A DNA stretch of 64,000 nt from Streptomyces fuscichromogenes (lineage in GTDB: Bacteria > Actinomycetota > Actinomycetes > Streptomycetales > Streptomycetaceae): assembly GCF_014645815.1 (NCBI RefSeq), contig NZ_BMML01000025.1:124001-188000 (forward strand), in the 5' to 3' direction. A program made the translations under genes and the position numbers. Below, one piece after another: positions 52,581 through 60,993 of the stretch. Below the pieces are notes generated by a model. The model worked only from the letters and a program-made list of their open reading frames with translations. It ran no database searches and had not been told where the DNA came from. Each line of letters begins with the position of its first letter. Position 1 is the first letter of the stretch.

Positions 52581-52985
52581 ATGCGCATCCGGGTGGCGAC
52601 GACGGCCGAAGACGGCCAAGAAACCGTATCCGACCTCTACCGGTGGCTGAGGCAGGATCCCGATGTGCGACGCCACGCGACGGTGGAACTGATGCCGAGT
52701 GGCCGGCCGGGCGGGGCCATGGGGGCAGTCGAGATCATCGACATGGTCGTCAGCCAGGGGTTCTCGGCCCTGAACCTGGCCATGTCGTACGCCGCCTGGC
52801 GCACGGCGCGTCCGGCCGCGCCGCCGATCACCATCACCGTCACGGCCGTCGACAGGCCACTCACCGTGGACGACGCGTCGGAGGAGACCATCCGGCGCAT
52901 TGTGCAGGCGCTGCAGCCGACGCCCGGTAGAGACCGGCACGAGGAACCGGGGGCAGCCGGTGATGGAACGGAGGGCGGTCGGTGA
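52581..52985 (+). CDS. Effector-associated constant component (EACC1-like) protein
   Basis: A 134-residue protein with the form SDLYRWLRQDPDVRRHATVEL near the N-terminus, GGAMGAVEIIDMVVSQGFSALNLAMSYAAW in the middle and a beta-rich end ITITVTAVDRPL. This matches EACC1, a small module encoded beside variable effectors such as caspases and trypsins in predicted conflict systems of actinobacteria. It is thought to regulate or recruit the effector. The SD is AGGGGG before the ATG. It overlaps the caspase gene by 4 bases. Confidence 0.75.
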   Translation: MRIRVATTAEDGQETVSDLYRWLRQDPDVRRHATVELMPSGRPGGAMGAVEIIDMVVSQGFSALNLAMSYAAWRTARPAAPPITITVTAVDRPLTVDDASEETIRRIVQALQPTPGRDRHEEPGAAGDGTEGGR

Positions 52986-54643
52986 GGCGGTTACCCGACC
53001 CGGCCAGATCCCGTGCCGTGCTCGTCGGAGTGGCCGACTACGCCGTACTGCCCGATCTTCCGTCGGTGACGAACAACATCAGCCGTCTGGCGAAGGTTCT
53101 GGGAGACCCGGATCTGTGGGGACTGAGAAACCCCGAGCAGTGCACGGTCCTGCTCAATCCCTCTTCTCCCGAGGCGGTGTTGGACGCGGTGCACGATGCC
53201 GCGTCCGAGGCGCAAGACGCCTTCGTCGTGTACTTCGCGGGACACGGGCTGGTCTCTGCCAGCGGTGAGCTCCATCTGGCCTTGCCCACCGCACACGCCG
53301 AGCGCCTCTATCGCGCCGTGGCATATGAGGGCGTGCGCCAACAGTTGGTCGACACCTGTACAGCAACCCGGAAGGTGGTGATTCTGGACTGCTGTTACAG
53401 CGGCCGTGCGCTGGTCGGCCACATGGGACCCGCCGTGGATGTGGCCAACCACGCCTTGGTCGAGGGCACTTACCTGATAACGGCCTCCGCTGAGACCAAA
53501 CTCGCCTGGGCGCCCCAAGGTGAGACCTATACAGCCTTCACTGGCGAGCTGCTCAAGGCCCTGGAGTTCGGGGTCCCGGGCGCCTCGGATCCACTGGAGA
53601 TGGAGGCACTGTTCTGGCATGTGCGCAGGGAACTGGAGGCAAAGTCCCGGCCGCTGCCGCAGCAGAGGGCACGCAACGCCGGACACGTCATCGCCCTGGT
53701 ACGCAACCGCGCGAAGACGGCGTCGACCCGCGGACCGGACGGACACGAGCCCTCGCACCAGCTCGACTCCCCGCTGCCGAAGCTCATGGGCGGCGCTCAC
53801 GGTGCGCCCCCCTCATCGGAAGGCCTGATGGACGGTGGTGCCGAAACGGTGGTGATCGGCAAGGGACCGCCGCCTCTGCCGGTCGATCCCGGACCACTCG
53901 TCATTGATCTGCCGGGTCGGCGGTCGGGGAACCGGTCGCGCGGCAGGCACAGGGGGACGCTCCCAGTACGGGCACCGGACGACGGCTCGACATCGGGTCG
54001 ACGGCAACTGCCCGGCGAGTCACCGGACCCAGGGGTCGGGAGATGGAGGCGTTGGAGCTGGCTGACGGCCACGGTGCTTCTTGCGGCCGCTCCTCTCGGA
54101 GCGAGATACCTGGACGCCGCTGGACAGCATGCGCATGGCCTGTCGCAGGGACGCTCAACACATTCAGCCACAACGCCTACGCCGTCGCCCTCGTCCAGTA
54201 GCGGATACGTACATGTTCAGCAGCCCGAGTTCAGCACGGCCGTTCCGGCGGGTTGGAAGCAACATGCCAAGAATGCTTCCGGGCAATATCGATACACCCA
54301 GGGCGCCTACACGCTCACTGTCGTCCCCGGCCGTGACCTCGCCACGGCAGGCTCCAAGGACCCCATGGCCTATCAGCGCGAGGTCGAACCGGAACTGCAG
54401 CCCTATCGGGAGACGAGCTGGAGTACTGCGGAAGGGCTGAGTACGGCCACAGTCGGCAAGCGCATCGAAGCCGTGGGGCGGTTCACTTGGCAAGCCGAAG
54501 ACGGGAAGGACGTATTCGCAAAGAATATGGCCCTACTCATCGACGGTCGTTATCACATCGTGCTGACGACCGGTCCCGAGCGTAAGGAGGTCGCCCGAGT
54601 GCAGGATGCGGCCGCCTTCGCTTACAGGCCGGGGACGAACTGA
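52982..54643 (+). CDS. Caspase-like peptidase, membrane-anchored, with TTA codon 4
   Basis: A 553-residue protein. The N-terminal caspase domain (about 8-245) has the catalytic dyad His88 in FAGHG and the Cys137/138 pair in LDCCYSG. A disordered Pro/Gly-rich linker (about 250-355) leads to one membrane span (about 357-375) and an extracytoplasmic C-terminal domain (about 405-553) like those at the ends of streptomycete sensor kinases. The outside domain could be a sensor for the inside protease. Start is GTG at 52982 (GTGA overlap with EACC1). Codon 4 is TTA (52991-52993), so translation should depend on the bldA tRNA. Base composition is less GC-biased than neighbours, suggesting transfer. 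Confidence 0.88.
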   Translation: MRRLPDPARSRAVLVGVADYAVLPDLPSVTNNISRLAKVLGDPDLWGLRNPEQCTVLLNPSSPEAVLDAVHDAASEAQDAFVVYFAGHGLVSASGELHLALPTAHAERLYRAVAYEGVRQQLVDTCTATRKVVILDCCYSGRALVGHMGPAVDVANHALVEGTYLITASAETKLAWAPQGETYTAFTGELLKALEFGVPGASDPLEMEALFWHVRRELEAKSRPLPQQRARNAGHVIALVRNRAKTASTRGPDGHEPSHQLDSPLPKLMGGAHGAPPSSEGLMDGGAETVVIGKGPPPLPVDPGPLVIDLPGRRSGNRSRGRHRGTLPVRAPDDGSTSGRRQLPGESPDPGVGRWRRWSWLTATVLLAAAPLGARYLDAAGQHAHGLSQGRSTHSATTPTPSPSSSSGYVHVQQPEFSTAVPAGWKQHAKNASGQYRYTQGAYTLTVVPGRDLATAGSKDPMAYQREVEPELQPYRETSWSTAEGLSTATVGKRIEAVGRFTWQAEDGKDVFAKNMALLIDGRYHIVLTTGPERKEVARVQDAAAFAYRPGTN

Positions 54644-54654
54644 CCCCCGAGGTA

Positions 54655-54809
54655 CTCGCCGACTTGGAGACTGTCCACGAGTGCGACGAAGACATCCGCC
54701 CGAGTTGTCTCACAGTCGGCGCGCGCCGGTGGGCGTGCCGGTCGCCGTCGCCTGCCACCGCGCCGACGAACTCGCCGGTGACCTCGACCGGACGAGGGAG
54801 GAAGTGTGA
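54655..54809 (+). pseudogene. C-terminal relic of peptide-ABC ATPase (DppD-like)
   Basis: Fragments VHECDEDIRPS and, in another frame, VPVAVACHRADELAGD resemble the cysteine-containing tail of oligopeptide ABC ATPases. The frame ends with a GTGA overlap to the next relic, the arrangement usual for dppD-dppF pairs. Too short to be functional. Confidence 0.45.
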
Positions 54810-55273
54810 CCGTTCTGCTGGAGGTCAGCGGCCTGACCAAACGCTGTGCCGTACGACGCGACCACGTGACGGCCTGCGAGGACGTCACCTTCCGGGTGCG
54901 CCGGGGCGAAGCCCTCGCCCCCGCCAGACCATCGGGGCCGGACTGGCCGAACTGCTGCGCCTGCACGCCCGCCGGCTCGGCCACGGCGGCGCGCGTCACC
55001 GAACTGGTGGACACGGTCGGGCTGCCGGGGCTCGCCGACGCCCGGCCCGCCCGGCTCTCCGGCGGTCAGCGCCAGCGTGCCGCCATCGCCCGCGCGCCGG
55101 CCGTGGAACCCGACATCCTGCTCCTGGACGAGGCGGTCGCCGCCCTCGACGTCTCCGTCCAGGCCCAGATCCTCACGACACCGTGGCATCCGTACACCCG
55201 GGCTCTGCTGGGCTCCGTCCCCCGGCCGGGCCGGCGCCCACGCCGGACACGCCGCCCGGCCGACAGCGCCTGA
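54806..55273 (+). pseudogene. Decayed peptide-ABC ATPase (DppF-like) with deletions
   Basis: The open frame holds LLEVSGLTKRCAVRR at the start, LSGGQRQRAAIARAPA and DILLLDEAVAALDVSVQAQI in the middle, and the family tail HPYTRALLGSVPRPG at the end. The Walker A region is missing (RVRRGEALAP is followed by unrelated residues from a shifted frame), and the segment between Walker B and HPYTRALL, normally about 70 residues, is deleted. It cannot be an active ATPase. It shows that a peptide transporter locus was lost here. Confidence 0.7.
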
Positions 55274-55334
55274 CGGAACGGCGCCGAAGGCCGGACGACC
55301 GCCGCGGAGCCCGACAGACCGGCCGCGGGCCGTG

Positions 55335-55373
55335 ACCCTGTGGGGTCCGTCTTCGAACAGGGCCCCACAGGGT
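55335..55373. terminator. Hairpin between ABC relic and GntR gene
   Basis: Perfect 11-bp arms ACCCTGTGGGG and CCCCACAGGGT with a 17-base loop. It lies in the gap 55274-55622 between convergent units; nothing else is seen in that gap. Confidence 0.6.
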
Positions 55374-55622
55374 GGCCGACGTGAGGGAGGCAACCGGCCC
55401 CGCCACGAGGCGTGCACTCGGCGTACGGGCGGGCACCGGCAGGTCCGTTGCCTCGACGCCCTTGGCCGTGATGTCGACGTGAGTCGTGCTTCGGCGGGTG
55501 ACTGCGCAAGCACGGTGCCGATCGTGACCTCGCCCGTGCGCACGACCGAACCGGGCCACTGACGGGGCCGGTTGACGCATCGCTCGACCGACGTCGAGCC
55601 GGCCGGCCGGCTGTCTGGTCGA

Positions 55623-56291
55623 TCAGGAACCTTTCCCCTCGAACCCCTCGTGCCGGCCTGCGATGGGCAGGCCTGCCAGTAGGGCGCTCCGGCTGGCCCG
55701 CACATGCTCACGCATGACGCGCTCGGCGCTGTCGCCGTCCTTCTCCAGGATCAGTTCCAGGACGAGGTGGTGCTCACGGTCGGACTGGATGGCGCGGCCC
55801 GGCTGGCTCAACGAGGTGTTCACCAGCCGGGAGTACGCGAGTTGGTTCATCAGGATCCGGTAGTGGGCCTGCAGCTTGCTGTTGTCGGAGCCGGCTATGA
55901 GCAGGTCGTGGAACTCCTGGACCAGCACCGCGTACCGTTCCCGGTCGTCCTTCGCCACCGCTGCGTCGGCCTCGCGCAGGTTTCGTTCGAGGGAGTCGAT
56001 CTCCGGGACCCGACCGCGTTGGGCGAGAAGGCGGGCGGCCGCGCCTTCCAGGAGTTCCTTCATCTCGAAGAGTTCCGTGATCTCACGGCGGGAAGGGACG
56101 GTGACGAATGTCCCGACGCGGGGCCGGATCTCGACGAGCCCTTCGGTCTGCAGCTGCTTGAGGGCTTCGCGTACCGGCGTACGGCTCACGCCGAACTCCT
56201 CGGCGAGGGCGGTCTCCGACAGGGAGGCTCCGGGGTCGACATCGCCTTTGATGATGCGCCTGCGCATTTCGGCGATCACCGTGGCCTGCAT
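55623..56291 (-). CDS. GntR-family regulator, FCD subfamily
   Basis: A 222-residue regulator. The winged helix carries GASLSETALAEEFGVSRTPVREALKQLQTEGLVEIR, and the FCD ligand domain contains metal-site residues of the type D-x3-H in VLVQEFHDLLIAGSDN and a late His in DREHHLVLEL. Such proteins sense organic acids and repress neighbouring catabolic genes. ATG at 56291 with GGAGG is preferred; an ATG at 56393 that overlaps the flavin-reductase stop (ATGA) would add 34 residues, read through a GC hairpin. A candidate operator lies at 57382-57412. Confidence 0.88.
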   Translation of the reverse strand: MQATVIAEMRRRIIKGDVDPGASLSETALAEEFGVSRTPVREALKQLQTEGLVEIRPRVGTFVTVPSRREITELFEMKELLEGAAARLLAQRGRVPEIDSLERNLREADAAVAKDDRERYAVLVQEFHDLLIAGSDNSKLQAHYRILMNQLAYSRLVNTSLSQPGRAIQSDREHHLVLELILEKDGDSAERVMREHVRASRSALLAGLPIAGRHEGFEGKGS

Positions 56292-56298
56292 CGATCCT

Positions 56299-56319
56299 CC
56301 CCCGGCCTTCGGCCGGGGG
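56299..56319. repeat. Perfect GC hairpin at the GntR ribosome site
   Basis: CCCCCGGCC and GGCCGGGGG arms of 9 bp with a 3-base loop (TTC). The Shine-Dalgarno sequence (56296-56300) overlaps the base of the stem, so folding could limit initiation at 56291. Similar short hairpins are common between Streptomyces genes. Confidence 0.6.
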
Positions 56320-56389
56320 GACCCCCCCTCCGGTTCGCTTGTCGCGCGATTCACCGAGTCCTCCTCCATCTGCCGTGCTGCTCGCTGGA

Positions 56390-56893
56390 TCATCCCAGAG
56401 TCGTGAGTGCTCCGCCGTCGAAGAACCTGCCCGCGCTGTAGACCATGGGATGGAGTTCGGTGACCGCGGCGTGCACCACTCGGCAGATGAAGATGGTGTG
56501 GGTGCTGGCCCGGAGCCGCTCGCGGATCCGTACTTCCATCTGTGCGCTGCTCCGGGCGATCAGCGGGCTGCCGAACGGGCCGCTCTCCCAGTCCAGGTCC
56601 TGGAACTTGTCCGCGGCCTTGCTCGCGAACCTTCCGACGACGTCGAGCTGGTCGGTGGACAGGATGTTGATCGCGAGGTGATCCGCCCGGAACAGGCAGT
56701 CATGGGTGGACGAGGTGTGCTGGACGCACACCATCACCGTGGGCGGGTCGAGCGAGATGCTGGAGAACGCGTTGACGGCCAGCCCCCTCGGGATCTCGCC
56801 GTCCATGGCGGTCACGACCGTGACGCCGGTGACGAACTGGCGGTTCACCCGCTTCATCACGTCGATGTCGGGCGTGGGGGCGATCGCGGTCAT
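56390..56893 (-). CDS. Flavin reductase (FMN-binding split-barrel)
   Basis: A 167-residue flavin reductase. RQFVTGVTVVTAMDGEIPRGLAVNAFSSISLDPPTVMVCV is spread over residues 18-57 in family order, followed by HLAINILSTDQLDVVGRFA and a C-terminal HPMVYSAGRFF. It supplies reduced FMN to a two-component monooxygenase; the LLM protein at 61275-62318 in the same cluster is the obvious partner. ATG at 56893 has GGAG 7 bases upstream; an ATG six codons earlier has none. Confidence 0.9.
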   Translation of the reverse strand: MTAIAPTPDIDVMKRVNRQFVTGVTVVTAMDGEIPRGLAVNAFSSISLDPPTVMVCVQHTSSTHDCLFRADHLAINILSTDQLDVVGRFASKAADKFQDLDWESGPFGSPLIARSSAQMEVRIRERLRASTHTIFICRVVHAAVTELHPMVYSAGRFFDGGALTTLG

Positions 56894-56919
56894 GAGGGTG
56901 CTCCCTGTCATCTTGAACG

Positions 56920-57345
56920 TCAGTCCTGTCCCACGCTGATGATGCCCAGCGCCGCGAGCAGCGCCCGGGGGTCCCAGGTCACGTGCTCCTCGACGATCCG
57001 GTCCCCCTCGAAGCGGGCGAACGTGGCGCCGCTGATGTCGACGCGGCGCTTGGTGGGCGGGACACCGAGGAAGGAGTTCTCGTGTGTTCCGCTGCTGTGC
57101 CAGCGGATCGCGGCCCTGTCACCTTCGATCACGATGTCGTCGATGACGGTGGTCAGATCCGGGAACGCCGCGCGAGTGGAGACGATCGCCGCCTTGAAGG
57201 CATCGAGGTTCTCCGGGTGCGGGTCCGCCCCGTGGCGCAGGTAGGCAGGGCTCAGCAGCGCGTCCAGTGCGTCGACGTCGCCCTGCCGCCAGGCATCGGC
57301 CCATACCTTCTCGATCAGCTCTCGACGGGCGTCGGTGTGCGCCAT
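56920..57345 (-). CDS. SnoaL-like ester cyclase/hydratase family protein
   Basis: A 141-residue NTF2-fold protein: VWADAWRQGDVDALDALLSPAYLRHG, FPDLTTVIDDIVIEGDRAAIRWHSSGTHE-type body and GDRIVEEHVTWDP close to the end are characteristic of SnoaL-like cyclases. Relatives catalyse aldol cyclisation, hydration or dehalogenation. The acid/base pair of SnoaL (His, Asp) may be His in WHSSGTH and Asp in HVTWD. GGAAGGGAAAGAG precedes the ATG. First gene of the leftward SnoaL - flavin reductase - GntR unit. Confidence 0.85.
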   Translation of the reverse strand: MAHTDARRELIEKVWADAWRQGDVDALDALLSPAYLRHGADPHPENLDAFKAAIVSTRAAFPDLTTVIDDIVIEGDRAAIRWHSSGTHENSFLGVPPTKRRVDISGATFARFEGDRIVEEHVTWDPRALLAALGIISVGQD

Positions 57346-57381
57346 CTCTTTCCCTTCCACAGTGCTGCCTCCCCGGCGGCT

Positions 57382-57412
57382 CTGGCATACAAGAAGCAGT
57401 AAGGCATGCCAG
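57382..57412. promoter_or_regulatory. Inverted repeat in divergent promoter of block E
   Basis: Arms CTGGCAT and ATGCCAG are separated by 17 bases in the 243-bp region between the SnoaL-like gene and the DUF1185 genes. It is a candidate site for the cluster's GntR regulator; the long spacer suggests two half-sites or a promoter-spanning operator. Confidence 0.45.
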
Positions 57413-57588
57413 TGAAGGAGCGTCAATAGTCCAGTGGCTGCGGACCGTGCCCCGACGCTCACCGAATGGAACAGTGTGCAGTTCAGATGCCATTTGGCGA
57501 CATCGAGTGGAGGATCTGGAGGGTGCGCGAAGGCTGTTCGGGCGTAACCCTTGACCGGATTCCGCGTGTGTGTCTATCGTCCCGTGCC

Positions 57589-58215
57589 ATGCAAGAGAGC
57601 TTGGAACACACTGACGAGAGCATTGGTCTCCGCAAGCTCGTGCTCTACCGTGACGTCGTCCTGACAGAGGCGGGGGAGGCGCCCGCGCGACCCGCGTGGC
57701 GAGCGAGTGTCGCCGCGGTCGTGCGGAATCCATGGCTGGGCTCCGGTCCGTCCACCGACCTGACCCTGGAGCAGGCTCGGGTCGCCCCGGCGCTCGCGAA
57801 GCTGCTGACCGACCGGCTGATCCAGTGCCTGGGCGGTGTGGACGAGATCGAGTCGTTCGGAAAGGCCGCCATCGTCGGCACGGCAGGCGAGATCGAGCAC
57901 GCCGGGGCGCTCATCCACACCCCGTACTTCGGCAACCTGGTGCGGGAGTTCCTCCAGGGCGAGTCGATCATCTGTTTCGCCGACACGCGTGCCGAGGCCG
58001 GGGAGTCACTGATCATCCCCCTGTGGCACAAGACCCATGCCGCGACGCGCAGCCACTACCAGACCATCAGCGCCCGGGTGTCCGACGGGCCGCGCGCGGA
58101 CGAGATCGTCGTCATTGCGGCCGCGTCCACGGGGCCGCGCCCGCATCCCCGGATCGGGGACCGCCTGACGGACCCCGTCGTCACCACCGAAACCCTGGAG
58201 GTTGTTCCCTCATGA
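57589..58215 (+). CDS. DUF1185 (amino acid synthesis family) protein A
   Basis: A 208-residue member of DUF1185. The recognisable parts are RPAWRASVAAVVRNPWLGSG, the FGKAAIVGTAGEIEHAGALIHTPYFGN block and HAATRSHYQTISARVSDGPRADEIVVI. A structure of this family is known to me only as an uncharacterised fold related to the YjgF/chorismate-mutase-like group, and no activity is established. The next gene is a paralogue with a 4-base overlap, so a heteromer is likely. First gene of the rightward block E operon. Confidence 0.85.
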   Translation: MQESLEHTDESIGLRKLVLYRDVVLTEAGEAPARPAWRASVAAVVRNPWLGSGPSTDLTLEQARVAPALAKLLTDRLIQCLGGVDEIESFGKAAIVGTAGEIEHAGALIHTPYFGNLVREFLQGESIICFADTRAEAGESLIIPLWHKTHAATRSHYQTISARVSDGPRADEIVVIAAASTGPRPHPRIGDRLTDPVVTTETLEVVPS

Positions 58216-58763
58216 GCGTCCGCAGGATCGTCACCGTCGTCGAGGAGATCCACGCCGAGGGCGGCCGCGAACTCGCCCGTCCCGCGCGGATCGCCGTCGT
58301 CGCCGCGGTGATCGAGAACCCCTGGGCCGGTCAGGGCTTCGTCGAGGATCTGGGCCCCGGCATCGAGGCGAACGCCTCCGACCTCGGCGCGCTGCTGGCC
58401 CCGGCGGTCCTCGACGCCCTCGGGGCCCCCGCCGAGGCGTACGGCAAGGCCGCCATCGTCGGTCTGGACGGCGAGATCGAGCACGGCTCGGCGCTGATCC
58501 ACACCCTCAGGTTCGGCGACCACTTCCGCAAGGCGGCCAACGCCACCACGCTGCTGCCCGCGGTCGAGAAGCGCGGCCCCGCCGGCGTGGTCTTCGACAT
58601 CCCGCTGAAGCACATCACCGACGCCACGATCCGCTCGCACCACCAGAGCTTCGAAGTCCGCATCAGCGACGCACCGCACCCGGGCGAGATCGTCATCGCG
58701 CTCGCCGCCGCGGCCCAGGGACGCCCCCAGCAGCGCCTGGCGCCGCTCACGACCGAACAGTAG
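58212..58763 (+). CDS. DUF1185 (amino acid synthesis family) protein B
   Basis: A 183-residue paralogue of protein A, sharing VAAVIENPWAGQGF, YGKAAIVGLDGEIEHGSALIHTLRFGD and RSHHQSFEVRISDAPHPGEIVI. It is 25 residues shorter, mostly at the ends. The strictly kept GKAAIVG-GEIEHG-ALIHT segment marks the presumed active site. ATGA overlap with protein A. Function is unknown, but association with a monooxygenase, aldehyde dehydrogenase and tautomerase suggests a ring-fission product as substrate. Confidence 0.85.
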   Translation: MSVRRIVTVVEEIHAEGGRELARPARIAVVAAVIENPWAGQGFVEDLGPGIEANASDLGALLAPAVLDALGAPAEAYGKAAIVGLDGEIEHGSALIHTLRFGDHFRKAANATTLLPAVEKRGPAGVVFDIPLKHITDATIRSHHQSFEVRISDAPHPGEIVIALAAAAQGRPQQRLAPLTTEQ

Positions 58764-58770
58764 GTGCTCG

Positions 58771-59502
58771 ATGAGCAAGCCGACCGTGGTCCTGCTGCAC
58801 GGTGTCGGGCTCGACCACACCATGTGGGAGCCCACCGCCGCGCTGCTGGCCGACCGCTTCACCGTGATCACCCCCGACCTGCCGGGCCACGGCAACCGTC
58901 CGCCGGTCGGCGCCGGAGTGACCCTCGCCGACCTGGCCGACGGGGTGGCCGGCGAGATCCCGGCCGGCTCGCACCTGGTCGGATTCTCCCTGGGGGCGCT
59001 GGTCGCCCAGCATCTGGCGCTGCACCGGCCCGCGCTGGTGGCCACCCTGACCTCGGTCAGCTCGGTGTGCGAGCGTACGGAAGAGGAGCGGACCTCCGTC
59101 CTCGCCCGGCTGCGCACCGCGGAGGCCGACTTCGCGGCGAGCGCGGCCGCGTCCCTGAAGCGGTGGTACGAGGGCACGGACGTCGACGCCGGCCGGGTGG
59201 CCCGCACCGAGGCCACGCTCCTCGCCAACGACGTCGGCTCCTTCCTGGGCTGCTATCGCGTGTTCGCCACGGCGGACGTGGAACTCGGACCGGGCCTGGG
59301 CTCCATCGCCGTACCCGCACTCGCGGTGACGGGTGAGAACGATCCGGGCTCGACTCCGGAGATGACCCGGCGGCTCGCCGCGGCCCTTCCCGACTGCCGT
59401 GCGGTGATCGTCCCCGGGGCGCGTCACATGCTGCCCGTCGAGCGTCCCCAGGCGCTGGTCGACCCCCTCACCACCTTCCTCGGAGAGTGTGCTCATGTCT
59501 GA
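58771..59502 (+). CDS. Alpha/beta hydrolase
   Basis: A 243-residue hydrolase with a complete triad: Ser in GFSLGALVAQ, Asp in TGENDPGS and His in GARHMLPVERP; the oxyanion motif is LLHGVGLDHTMW. It resembles 3-oxoadipate enol-lactonase, RutD and related amide or C-C hydrolases. In this cluster it could hydrolyse an enol ester, lactone or acyl-carbamate produced by the monooxygenase. It starts 7 bases after the DUF1185 pair. Confidence 0.9.
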   Translation: MSKPTVVLLHGVGLDHTMWEPTAALLADRFTVITPDLPGHGNRPPVGAGVTLADLADGVAGEIPAGSHLVGFSLGALVAQHLALHRPALVATLTSVSSVCERTEEERTSVLARLRTAEADFAASAAASLKRWYEGTDVDAGRVARTEATLLANDVGSFLGCYRVFATADVELGPGLGSIAVPALAVTGENDPGSTPEMTRRLAAALPDCRAVIVPGARHMLPVERPQALVDPLTTFLGECAHV

Positions 59503-60982
59503 CCTCACCGCACTGCAGCACTTCATCGGCGGGGCTTCGGTGGAGCCCGCGTCCGGCGAGTACTTCGAGAGCACCAACCCGGCCACCCGCGAGGTCCTCT
59601 ACCGGGCGGCGCGCGGCAACGCCGTCGACGTCGACCGGGCCGTCGCCGCCGCGCGGAGCGCGTTCGAGGACCCGCGCTGGCGCGACCTCAGCCAGACCCG
59701 CCGGGGCCACCTGCTGCGCCGTCTCGGTGAGCTGATCGCCGAGAACGCCGAGGACCTGGCCCGGATGGAGACGCTGGACAACGGCAAACTGCTGCGCGAG
59801 ATGCGCGGACAGCTGGCCGCCCTGCCGGAGTACTACCACTACTACGCGGGGCTCGCAGACAAGATCCACGGCGACTTCATCCCGACCTCCGACCGCCAGG
59901 TGCTGAACTACACGGCCCGGGAGCCGCTGGGCGTCGTAGGGGCGATCACGCCCTGGAACTCCCCGCTGACCCTGACCAGCAGCAAGCTGGCACCGGCCCT
60001 CTGCGCGGGCAACACGGTCGTGGTCAAGCCGTCCGAGTACACCTCGGCGACCGTCGTCAGGCTCGCGGAACTGACCCTGGAGGCGGGGTTCCCGCCGGGC
60101 GCGGTCAACGTCGTCACCGGGTTCGGGGCCGAGGCCGGACAGGCCCTGGTCGACCACCGTGATCTCGCGAAGATCTCCTTCACCGGCTCCACCGCCACCG
60201 GGGCCCGGATCGCGGCGGCGACCGCGAGCAGGTTCATCGGCTCCACGCTCGAACTCGGCGGCAAGTCCCCCAACATCGTCTTCGAGGACGCGAACATCGC
60301 GAACGCGGCGATGGGCGTCGTGGCCGGCATCTTCGCCGCCGCCGGACAGACCTGCATCGCGGGCAGCCGCGTCTTCGCCCACCGGTCCGTCTACGACGAG
60401 CTGCTGGAGCGGGTCGCCGAGCGAGCCAGGACCATCCGGATCGGTGACCCCCTGGACGCGCAGACCGAGCTCGGCCCGCTGGCCTTCGCCGACCAGCGTG
60501 ACAAGGTCGCCGGCTATGTCGACCTCGGCCGCAGCGAGGGCGCCCGGGTGCTGACCGGCGGGAAGGCCACCGACGGCGGCCTCGGCGGCTACTTCTACGA
60601 GCCCACCATCCTCGTGGACGTCGACAACGACATGCGCGTCGTCCGTGAGGAGATCTTCGGTCCGGTGCTCGCCGTCATGCCGTTCGACACCGAGGAGGAG
60701 GTCGTCCGGCTGGCCAACGACACCGACTACGGACTCGCGGCCGGCGTCTGGACGACGAACCTCGCCCGGGCACACCGGATGGCGGCGCGCCTCGACGCCG
60801 GGACCATCTGGGTCAACACCTACCGGGCCATGTCTCCCATGTCCCCGCGGCAGGGCTTCAAGACCAGCGGCGTCGGCGTCGAGCACGGCACCGAGACGAT
60901 CAAGGAATACACCCGCCTCAAGAGCGTGTGGATCAACACCAGCGAAGAGCCGGTGGCCGACCCGTTCACCATGCGCAGCTGA
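59495..60982 (+). CDS. NAD(P)-dependent aldehyde dehydrogenase
   Basis: A 495-residue aldehyde dehydrogenase with intact residues Asn155 (TPWNSP), Lys178 (VVKPSE), Glu253 (LELGGKSP) and Cys287 (AGQTCIAG). The C-terminus keeps GPVLAVMPFDTEEE and GVGVEHGTETIKEY. Related enzymes act on 2-aminomuconate or hydroxymuconic semialdehydes and on succinate or glutarate semialdehydes. ATG at 59495 has GGAGA 7 bases upstream and lies within the last codons of the hydrolase gene; a GTG two codons earlier is weaker. The probable substrate is a semialdehyde from ring opening. Confidence 0.92.
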   Translation: MSDLTALQHFIGGASVEPASGEYFESTNPATREVLYRAARGNAVDVDRAVAAARSAFEDPRWRDLSQTRRGHLLRRLGELIAENAEDLARMETLDNGKLLREMRGQLAALPEYYHYYAGLADKIHGDFIPTSDRQVLNYTAREPLGVVGAITPWNSPLTLTSSKLAPALCAGNTVVVKPSEYTSATVVRLAELTLEAGFPPGAVNVVTGFGAEAGQALVDHRDLAKISFTGSTATGARIAAATASRFIGSTLELGGKSPNIVFEDANIANAAMGVVAGIFAAAGQTCIAGSRVFAHRSVYDELLERVAERARTIRIGDPLDAQTELGPLAFADQRDKVAGYVDLGRSEGARVLTGGKATDGGLGGYFYEPTILVDVDNDMRVVREEIFGPVLAVMPFDTEEEVVRLANDTDYGLAAGVWTTNLARAHRMAARLDAGTIWVNTYRAMSPMSPRQGFKTSGVGVEHGTETIKEYTRLKSVWINTSEEPVADPFTMRS

Positions 60983-60993
60983 TCGGAGCCGAC

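Noticed and set aside
54806..55273. Functional ABC transporter ATPase
   Set aside because: Walker A is missing, the region after Walker B is deleted and frames are mixed, so it is called a pseudogene.
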